Source: Actinomycetes bacterium
Lineage (GTDB): Bacteria; Actinomycetota; Actinomycetes; Streptosporangiales; Streptosporangiaceae
Direction of reading: 5' to 3'
Length of the DNA stretch: 9,672 nt
Assembly: GCA_023425615.1 (NCBI GenBank)
Contig: JAFACJ010000486.1
Span: 1 to 9,672 of the forward strand
The notes below the pieces were generated by a model, which did not search any database, was not told the DNA's origin, and saw only the letters and a list, made by a program, of their open reading frames with translations. A program made the translations under genes and the position numbers. Shown here piece by piece: positions 5,885 to 9,672 of the stretch. Every line of letters begins with the position of its first letter. Positions within the stretch are counted from its first letter, which is position 1.

Positions 5885-6355
5885 CTACTCCGCGATCATC
5901 TGGAGCGCCCGCCCGCTGAGCCGGTATCCGGTCCACTCGGTCATGGGCTCGGCGCCCAGCGACTTGTAGAACCTGATGGACGGCTCGTTCCAGTCCAGGC
6001 AGGACCACTCGTAACGAGCGTATCCCCGTTCCACCGCGATCTTGGCCAGCTCGGCCAGCAGCGCCTTGCCGTGCCCGCCGCCGCGGGCCTCCGGTGTGAC
6101 GTAGAGGTCCTCCAGATAGATGCCGTGCCGACCGGTCCAGGTGGAGAAGTTGAGGAACCACAGGGCGAACCCGACCGGGACGCCCTCCTCGTCCTCCGCC
6201 AGATGGGCGAAGACCGCGGGGGAGGGCCCGAACAGGGCGAGGCGCAGATCACCTTCGGTGGCCTGCGCCTGGTCCAACGCGTGTTCGTACTCGGCCAGCT
6301 CGCGGATGAAGCGCAGGATGACCGGCACGTCTTCAGGGGTCGCGGGGCGGATCAT
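5885..6355 (-). CDS. GNAT-family N-acetyltransferase, SSAT (diamine acetyltransferase)-like
   Basis: This 156-residue GNAT enzyme transfers acetyl from acetyl-CoA to an amine. It opens MIRPATPEDVPVILRFIREL (beta1-alpha1), has the central strand pair FALWFLNFSTWTGRHGIYLE (63-82), LEDLYVTPEARGGGHGKALL (81-100) with the acetyl-CoA pyrophosphate loop R91-x-x-G94-x-G96, and LDWNEPSIRFYKSLGAEPM (120-138). IYLEDLYV followed by LDWNEPSIRFYKSLGA is typical of the spermidine/spermine acetyltransferase and thialysine acetyltransferase subgroup, so polyamines or lysine-like amines are plausible substrates. The ATG at 6355 is supported by alignment to the family start and by a TACCCT hexamer 6 nt upstream. 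It sits between hmp (46 bp away) and rsbW-sigF (74 bp away), all on one strand, but its own promoter suggests separate transcription. Confidence 0.85.
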   Translation of the reverse strand: MIRPATPEDVPVILRFIRELAEYEHALDQAQATEGDLRLALFGPSPAVFAHLAEDEEGVPVGFALWFLNFSTWTGRHGIYLEDLYVTPEARGGGHGKALLAELAKIAVERGYARYEWSCLDWNEPSIRFYKSLGAEPMTEWTGYRLSGRALQMIAE

Positions 6356-6361
6356 GTCTCC

Positions 6362-6367
6362 AGGGTA
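6362..6367 (-). promoter_or_regulatory. Candidate -10 element for the GNAT gene
   Basis: Minus-strand TACCCT lies 6 nt before the ATG at 6355, consistent with transcription starting at or beside the start codon. A GGAG at 2 nt from the ATG is too close to be a normal Shine-Dalgarno. No clear -35 is visible in the 46-bp gap below hmp. Confidence 0.4.
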
Positions 6368-6401
6368 GTTCCGATCCGCACCGGCCGGGTCCGCCGCGAG
6401 A

Positions 6402-7595
6402 TCAGTCGCGGCCCAGCCACAGATCGGGCCCGAAGACCTCGTAGTGCACGTCGCGGGCCGCCACGCCGCGCTCCAGCAGGTCACCGCGCAGCTCGCGCAT
6501 GAAGGGGAGCGGGCCGCACAGGTAGGCGGTCAGGCCCTCGGGCAGCTCCAGCGCGCCGAGGTCGGCCAGGCCGGCAGTGGCCCCGGACGCGCCGGGCTCC
6601 TCGTACCACAGGTGCAAGGTGGCGTTCGGGAGGGCGGCGACGAGGGCGTGCAGTTCGTCGCGGTGGGCGTGGTCGGCGGGGGAGCGGTCGGCGTGGACGG
6701 CGAGCACCCGGCGGTCGGAGCCGGCGCCGGCCAGGTGGTCGAGGATCGCCAGCATGGGGGTGGCGCCGATGCCGGCCGAGGCCAGCAGCAGGGGGCCGTC
6801 GCCCTCGGGCAGCGCCAGGTCGCCGAAGGGCAGGGAGACCCGCAGCCGGTCGCCGGGCCGCGCGTGCTCGTGCAGCCAGGTGGAGACCTCGCCCTCCGGG
6901 GCTCCGGCCAGGTCGCGCACCCGCTTGACGGTGATCCGCCACTCGTGACGGCCGGGGGCGCAGGACAGGCTGTACTGGCGGATCTGGTGCGCCCCGTCGG
7001 GCAGTTCGACCTGGACGCTCACGTACTGGCCGGGCAGGAAGGGCGGCAGCGGGGCGCCGTCGGGGGAGCGCAGCAGGAAGGACGCGGTGTCCGGCGTCTC
7101 CTCCCGGCGGCCGGCGATCTCCAGTTCCCGCCAGACGTCGCCGTCCGGGACCCCGGCCTCCCGGTAGAGCCGCGCCTCGGCGGCGATGAGGGCGCCGGCC
7201 ATCAGCCAGTAGACCTCGTCCCAGGCGGCGGCGACCTCGGGGGTGACGGCCTCGCCGAGCACGTCGGCGATCGCGGCGAAGAGGTGCTCGTGGACGATCG
7301 TGTACTGGTCGGAGGTGACGCCGAGCGAGGCGTGCTTGCCGGCGATCCGGGCGAGCATCGCATCGGGCCGCTCGTCGGGCCGCTCCAGCAGCAGTGTCCC
7401 GAAGGAGGCGATCGAGGCGGCGAGTGCCTTGGGCTGCTCGCCTCCCGCCTGGTTGCCGCGGTTGAACAGGTCGCGCAGGAGTTCGGGCCGGGCGGTGAAC
7501 ATCTTCTTGTAGAAGAGCGGGGTGATGTCGTCGAGGGCGCCGCCGACGGCGGGCAGGGTGGCGCGGACGATGGGCGCCGACTTGGCGGAGAGCAT
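6402..7595 (-). CDS. hmp: Flavohemoprotein Hmp, nitric oxide dioxygenase
   Basis: The 397-residue cytosolic enzyme oxidises NO to nitrate using O2 and NAD(P)H. The globin domain (1-143) has distal Tyr29 (PLFYKKMF), distal Gln54 in NRGNQAGGEQPKAL, the proximal haem ligand His88 in RIAGKHASLG, and its hydrogen-bond partners Tyr98 and Glu140, equivalent to His85, Tyr95 and Glu137 of E. coli Hmp. The reductase part has the FAD motif RQYSLS (206-211), the NAD-binding AGIGATPM (274-281), YLCGPLPFM and the C-terminal YEVFGPD. Length matches the family (about 395-400). AAGGAG lies 5 nt before the ATG at 7595. It follows nsrR on the same strand after 72 bp, and that gap carries a CGTATTT half-site shared with the nsrR operator, so NsrR repression relieved by NO is the likely control. 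Confidence 0.95.
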   Translation of the reverse strand: MLSAKSAPIVRATLPAVGGALDDITPLFYKKMFTARPELLRDLFNRGNQAGGEQPKALAASIASFGTLLLERPDERPDAMLARIAGKHASLGVTSDQYTIVHEHLFAAIADVLGEAVTPEVAAAWDEVYWLMAGALIAAEARLYREAGVPDGDVWRELEIAGRREETPDTASFLLRSPDGAPLPPFLPGQYVSVQVELPDGAHQIRQYSLSCAPGRHEWRITVKRVRDLAGAPEGEVSTWLHEHARPGDRLRVSLPFGDLALPEGDGPLLLASAGIGATPMLAILDHLAGAGSDRRVLAVHADRSPADHAHRDELHALVAALPNATLHLWYEEPGASGATAGLADLGALELPEGLTAYLCGPLPFMRELRGDLLERGVAARDVHYEVFGPDLWLGRD

Positions 7596-7613
7596 GGGGA
7601 CTCCTTAATTGGT

Positions 7614-7630
7614 AAATGATCTACGTATTT
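7614..7630. promoter_or_regulatory. Candidate NsrR-binding site in the hmp leader
   Basis: AAATGATCTACGTATTT lies 18 bp upstream of the hmp start within an AT-rich patch in otherwise GC-rich DNA. Its right half CGTATTT is identical to the outer half of the inverted repeat in the nsrR promoter and its left AAAT is symmetric to the right ATTT. The inner bases are not palindromic, so this would be a weaker site than the one at 8126-8150. Confidence 0.5.
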
Positions 7631-7667
7631 TAGGGCGGACGGATCCGGTGGTCATCGGGCGGGTGGA

Positions 7668-8111
7668 TCAGCCGGGCGGGCGGAGGGGCAGCGCGACCGG
7701 CACCGGGCCGCTCGGGGTGGCGACCAGGTCGGCGACGGTCAGCCGGTCGAGGGAGGCGTAGAAGGACTCCTGGGCGTCGCGGAGCGCCCGCCGCAGCCGG
7801 CAGTCCGCGCGCAGGGGGCAGGGGGTGTCGCCCTCGCAGGCCACCACCTCGCCCTCGCCCTCCAGTTCGCGCACCAGCCAGCCGACGGAGGCGCGGCGGC
7901 CGAGCACGGTCAGCCCGAGGCCGCCGCCGCGCCCGCGGCGCGCCTCGACCACGCCCAGGTGCTGGAGGCGGCTGACCGCCTTGGCCATGTGCGCGTAGGG
8001 GACGTCCACCGCCTCGGCCACCCGCCGGGTGGTCAGGGGTTCGCCCTGGTCGGCGACCGCGAGGCGCATCACCGCGCGGAGTGCCAGGTCGGTGAACTTG
8101 GTAAGGCGCAC
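7668..8111 (-). CDS. nsrR: NsrR, Rrf2-family nitric-oxide-sensing repressor
   Basis: The 147-residue product is a dimeric Rrf2-family repressor. A winged helix-turn-helix occupies 1-75 (VRLTKFTDLALRAVMRLA at the N-terminus, RRVAEAVDVPYAHMAKAVSR at 29-48, wing RRGRGGGLGLT). Cysteines at 92, 98 and 104 (ACEGDTPCPLRADC) give the C-x5-C-x5-C ligand set of NsrR, and Asp8 matches the carboxylate ligand described for the Streptomyces coelicolor NsrR [4Fe-4S] cluster. NO destroys or nitrosylates the cluster and releases DNA. The GTG at 8111 is preferred because family members begin M/VRLTKFTD; an upstream ATG at 8138 would lie inside the operator. A TACCTT hexamer ends 6 nt before the GTG, implying a leaderless mRNA. 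hmp is directly downstream. RsrR- or IscR-like proteins are less likely given the cysteine spacing. Confidence 0.9.
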   Translation of the reverse strand: MRLTKFTDLALRAVMRLAVADQGEPLTTRRVAEAVDVPYAHMAKAVSRLQHLGVVEARRGRGGGLGLTVLGRRASVGWLVRELEGEGEVVACEGDTPCPLRADCRLRRALRDAQESFYASLDRLTVADLVATPSGPVPVALPLRPPG

Positions 8112-8117
8112 ACCATG

Positions 8118-8123
8118 AAGGTA
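8118..8123 (-). promoter_or_regulatory. Candidate -10 element of nsrR
   Basis: Minus-strand TACCTT lies 6 nt before the GTG at 8111. The NsrR-type inverted repeat begins 2 bp further upstream and covers the -35 to -10 spacer, an ideal position for autorepression. Confidence 0.5.
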
Positions 8124-8125
8124 GC

Positions 8126-8150
8126 AAATACGCATCAAAGATGCGTATTT
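8126..8150. promoter_or_regulatory. Inverted-repeat operator in the nsrR promoter
   Basis: AAATACGCATC (8126-8136), spacer AAA, then the exact reverse complement GATGCGTATTT (8140-8150): a perfect 11-3-11 inverted repeat. It is AT-rich at its ends, like known NsrR sites built on ATGYATTT/AAATRCAT, and shares CGTATTT with the hmp leader. It lies 15 to 39 bp upstream of the nsrR GTG, so binding would block the promoter. Confidence 0.75.
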
Positions 8151-8195
8151 AGATGGCCGGTGCGGGATGTGGGTTATCTCACCGGGCCCTGGAGA

Positions 8196-8231
8196 CGATC
8201 ATGCCCGGTCCAGCCGGACCGGGCATGATCG
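8196..8231. terminator. 16-bp perfect hairpin downstream of sodN
   Basis: CGATCATGCCCGGTCC and its exact reverse complement flank an AGCC loop. It starts 15 nt past the sodN stop and ends 46 bp before the nsrR operator, so it can stop sodN transcripts from entering nsrR-hmp. No T-run follows it in the sodN direction; a T6 lies just before it, serving a smaller hairpin. Confidence 0.65.
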
Positions 8232-8232
8232 C

Positions 8233-8255
8233 AAAAAACCGAAGGTCAGGCCTTC
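8233..8255 (-). terminator. Short sodN terminator overlapping the stop codon
   Basis: On the sodN strand a GAAGG stem, a 5-nt CCTGA loop and CCTTC are followed by GG and TTTTTT. The stop codon TGA is in the loop. The stem is only 5 bp, so it is weak alone; together with the 16-bp hairpin that follows at once it makes a tandem terminator. Confidence 0.5.
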
Positions 8256-8641
8256 TTGGTCTCCCAGAAGATCGCGTCGATCTCGGCGATCTTCTCCAGA
8301 AGCTGCTCGGCGACCTTCACATCGAAGGTGCCCTTGGTGCCACCGGCGCCGGCGAGCTTGGTGGCCTCGTTGAACAGCTCGTGAAGGTTGGGGTACTTCT
8401 CGAAGTGCGGCGGCTTGAAGTAGTCGGTCCACAGCACCCACAGGTGGTGCTTGACCAGGTCGGACCGCTCCTCCTTGATCACGGTGGCCCGGGCGCGGAA
8501 CGCCGGGTCCTCGTTTGCCGCGTACTTCTCCATGATGGCCTTGACGGACTCGGCCTCGATACGCGCCTGGGCGGGGTCGTAGACGCCGCACGGCAGGTCG
8601 CAGTGCGCGGAGACGACCATGGTCGGTCGAAGAAGGCTCAC
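8246..8641 (-). CDS. sodN: Nickel-dependent superoxide dismutase SodN, with cleavable leader
   Basis: SodN disproportionates superoxide to O2 and H2O2 in the cytosol as a homohexamer. The 131-residue precursor has a 12-residue leader, VSLLRPTMVVSA, followed by the Ni hook HCDLPCGVYDPAQARIEAES; after removal of the leader His1, Cys2 and Cys6 bind nickel. Further family blocks are ATVIKEERSDLVKHHLWVLW, DYFKPPHFEKYPNLHELF and the C-terminal IDAIFWETKKA. Length equals that of Streptomyces SodN as I recall it, with a leader about two residues shorter. The GTG at 8641 has AAGGGA 9 nt upstream (8651-8656); the internal ATG at codon 8 would leave only five leader residues and has no such site. The protease gene sodX diverges from it 98 bp away, the usual pairing. 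I saw no obvious Nur box in the gap. Confidence 0.97.
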   Translation of the reverse strand: MSLLRPTMVVSAHCDLPCGVYDPAQARIEAESVKAIMEKYAANEDPAFRARATVIKEERSDLVKHHLWVLWTDYFKPPHFEKYPNLHELFNEATKLAGAGGTKGTFDVKVAEQLLEKIAEIDAIFWETKKA

Positions 8642-8739
8642 CGCTGTGGTTCCCTTCGTGAGTGGGCGGACTCGGATCATGCTGTAGATCAGACATTACT
8701 CCGGGTCGGGTGGTCGGGGATGCGAGAGGGGCGGCACGG
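8642..8739. promoter_or_regulatory. Divergent sodN-sodX promoter region
   Basis: This 98-bp gap must hold the promoters of both genes. On the sodN strand TAATGT (8693-8698) is a possible -10, giving a leader of about 45 nt with AAGGGA at 8651-8656. A pair of GATC-centred sequences (8676-8690) flanks ATGCTGTA. I found no TTGCAA-type Nur box; the nickel response, if any, is not visible. Confidence 0.3.
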
Positions 8740-9051
8740 ATGCGCTGGCGGCTGGTACGGGTCGAGGGGCTGTCGATGACGCCGACGCTGCGGCCCGGCG
8801 ACCGGCTCCTGGTGCGCCTCGGCCCGGTGCGGCTGGGCGACCTCGTCGTCGCCGAGCACGGCGAGACGATGATCGTCAAACGGGCGGTGCTGCGCCAGGA
8901 CGACGGCTGGTGGCTGGAGAGCGACAACCAGCGCGCGCCGGGACGGCGTGACAGCTGGGATTTCGGCGCCGTTCCCGACGCCCGGGTCTTCGGCCGGGTG
9001 GTGCTGCGCTATTGGCCGCCCTCGCGTTTGACGCAATGGTCGGAACAGTAG
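8740..9051 (+). CDS. sodX: SodX, Ni-superoxide dismutase maturation protease (S26 family)
   Basis: This 103-residue protein is a small Ser/Lys-dyad peptidase of the signal peptidase I (S26) clan that removes the SodN leader so that His1 can bind nickel. It starts MRWRLVRVEGLSMTPTLRPG; Ser12 in GLSMTPTL is the nucleophile and Lys47 in MIVKRAV the general base, followed by the S26 block LESDNQRAPGRRDSWDFG and VFGRVVLRYWP. There is no N-terminal membrane anchor, as expected for a processor of a cytosolic enzyme. The ATG at 8740 is preceded by GAGAGGGG at 8724-8731. It is divergent from sodN. The last 43 bp overlap the 3' end of the convergent CGNR gene, and residues after RYWPPSR (LTQWSEQ) may be a local extension. 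Confidence 0.92.
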   Translation: MRWRLVRVEGLSMTPTLRPGDRLLVRLGPVRLGDLVVAEHGETMIVKRAVLRQDDGWWLESDNQRAPGRRDSWDFGAVPDARVFGRVVLRYWPPSRLTQWSEQ

Positions 9052-9515
9052 CGATGACAAGAGTCCGAACTCCTGTTGAAAAAGATGTTGTCGCATTCCG
9101 GTGAGGCGCAGACCCGCAATGCGGCGAGTCCTCTCTCGCCGATGAGGACGGCGAGGCCCATCGCCGCGCTCGCGGCGTAGCGGTCGGGCACCGAGCCGTC
9201 CTCGGTCAGATGCAGATGCCAGGGGCGGCCGTCGTGGTCCGACAGCGCCGGATGCACCGGATGGCGGATCAGCAGTCCGTTGAGCCGTTCGGCCGCCTGA
9301 TCGGCGTCTCCCGCGACGGCGGCCTCGACGATGGCGCGCAGTTCCTGGCGGAGCTGGCGCATGGACTCCAGCTCGCGGTAGGTGAGCCGCCCCAGGAGAT
9401 GCGGCCGGGGTGTCAGCAGCGCCCGCAGCGACTCCAGGTCGCGCAGCGCGTCCTGGGCCGGCTCACGGGTGTTGACCAGCTCGGCCACCAGATCCGCGTA
9501 GGAAACGAGGTCCAC
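9009..9515 (-). CDS. ABATE/CGNR zinc-finger domain protein, putative regulator
   Basis: The 168-residue product has the two-domain form of the CGNR (DUF1470) family: an N-terminal ABATE domain (VDLVSYADLVAELVNTREP, then LTYRELESMRQLRQELRAIV and the conserved HDGRPWHLHL near 94-103) and a C-terminal zinc finger. Likely zinc ligands are Cys136 and Cys141 (CASPEC) with Cys157 and Cys161 (YCSDHC); Cys153 is an extra one. The family is thought to bind DNA, but no target is known. Two oddities: the signature after the last Cys reads CVKR rather than CGNR, and the protein ends six residues later, lacking the usual basic tail. The GTG at 9515 has GAGGGG 6 nt upstream (9522-9527). Its 3' end overlaps sodX by 43 bp tail to tail. 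Confidence 0.85.
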   Translation of the reverse strand: MDLVSYADLVAELVNTREPAQDALRDLESLRALLTPRPHLLGRLTYRELESMRQLRQELRAIVEAAVAGDADQAAERLNGLLIRHPVHPALSDHDGRPWHLHLTEDGSVPDRYAASAAMGLAVLIGERGLAALRVCASPECDNIFFNRSSDSCHRYCSDHCVKREGGQ

Positions 9516-9571
9516 GTTCCGCCCCTCGTACAGTGAGATCCGATGCCATGGTTTCGGTTTCCCTGCGGCGA

Positions 9572-9602
9572 GTATTACACGCGATCCGGTAGCCGGACAC
9601 AA
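9572..9602 (-). promoter_or_regulatory. Candidate promoter of the CGNR gene
   Basis: On the minus strand TTGTGT (9597-9602) and TAATAC (9572-9577) are separated by 19 bp, a little long for a sigma-70 promoter. It would give a leader of about 50 nt before the GTG at 9515. The rest of this gap shows no gene. Confidence 0.3.
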
Positions 9603-9637
9603 TTCGGTCCGATCTCCTGGAATTTCGTATGCGCAAA

Positions 9638-9663
9638 GTGGCCGCCGGAGTCCCGGCGGCCAC
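9638..9663. terminator. 11-bp perfect hairpin at the right edge
   Basis: GTGGCCGCCGG and its exact reverse complement flank an AGTC loop. On the minus strand it is followed by TTTGCG, so it most likely ends a minus-strand gene lying beyond the right edge and separates it from the CGNR gene. Confidence 0.55.
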
Positions 9664-9672
9664 GAGAATATG

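Noticed and set aside
6356..6484. A 43-residue N-terminal extension of the GNAT protein
   Set aside because: It would overlap the end of hmp, has no GNAT-like sequence, and the family start MIRPATPEDV is preceded by a good -10-like hexamer.
6444..7619. A 391-codon plus-strand open frame opposite hmp
   Set aside because: It is the shadow of hmp, Gly/Val/Gln-rich with no recognisable domain.
8642..8739. A Nur (nickel uptake regulator) box between sodN and sodX
   Set aside because: No TTGCAA-N5-TTGCAA-like dyad is seen in the gap; nickel control cannot be claimed from this sequence.

Overview
This is a GC-rich (roughly 70 percent) chromosomal window from an actinomycete. The evidence is a WhiB1-type Fe-S regulator, a PdtaS-type histidine kinase, a SigF-type sigma factor with an RsbW/UsfX-like partner, a nickel superoxide dismutase with its SodX protease, frequent GTG starts and apparently leaderless genes. 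The gene set fits a morphologically complex actinomycete (Streptomyces/Streptosporangiales-like); the genus cannot be fixed from the sequence alone. No transposon, tRNA, rRNA or CRISPR array is visible.

Layout. (1) 1-850, minus: 5' part of bioF (biotin synthesis), running off the left edge. (2) 892-2421, plus: PdtaS-like histidine kinase, followed by a hairpin terminator. (3) 2556-2816, minus: WhiB1/WblE, with a 286-bp upstream region that holds a perfect 26-bp palindrome and two TGTCACA repeats. (4) 3103-4041, minus: diacylglycerol-kinase-family lipid kinase; divergent from it at 4118-4501 is a small four-helix membrane protein. A block of membrane protein / lipid kinase / whiB1 / pdtaS in this arrangement resembles, from memory, the Rv3217c-Rv3220c region of Mycobacterium tuberculosis. 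(5) A 13-bp-stem hairpin separates the convergent membrane gene from the minus-strand rsbW-sigF pair (5810 down to 4543), whose two genes overlap by 4 nt. (6) 5885-6355, minus: SSAT-like GNAT acetyltransferase. (7) 8111 down to 6402, minus: nsrR then hmp, a nitric-oxide sensor and nitric-oxide dioxygenase, with an inverted-repeat operator in the nsrR promoter. (8) 8246-8641, minus: sodN; divergent from it 8740-9051, sodX. (9) 9009-9515, minus: an ABATE/CGNR zinc-finger protein whose 3' end overlaps the 3' end of sodX by 43 bp.

How the genes fit together. Several products are, by family knowledge, tied to redox or nitrosative stress: NsrR and Hmp sense and remove NO; WhiB1 carries an NO-sensitive [4Fe-4S] cluster in mycobacteria; PdtaS has been linked to NO and copper signalling in mycobacteria; SodN removes superoxide, which would otherwise react with NO; SigF/RsbW is a general stress switch. 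That these form one functional neighbourhood is an inference. I saw no wholly unknown multi-gene system. The most unexplained items are the 26-bp palindrome upstream of whiB1, the recurrent TANNNT-6/7 nt-start codon pattern suggesting leaderless transcription of several genes, and the sodX/CGNR coding overlap.
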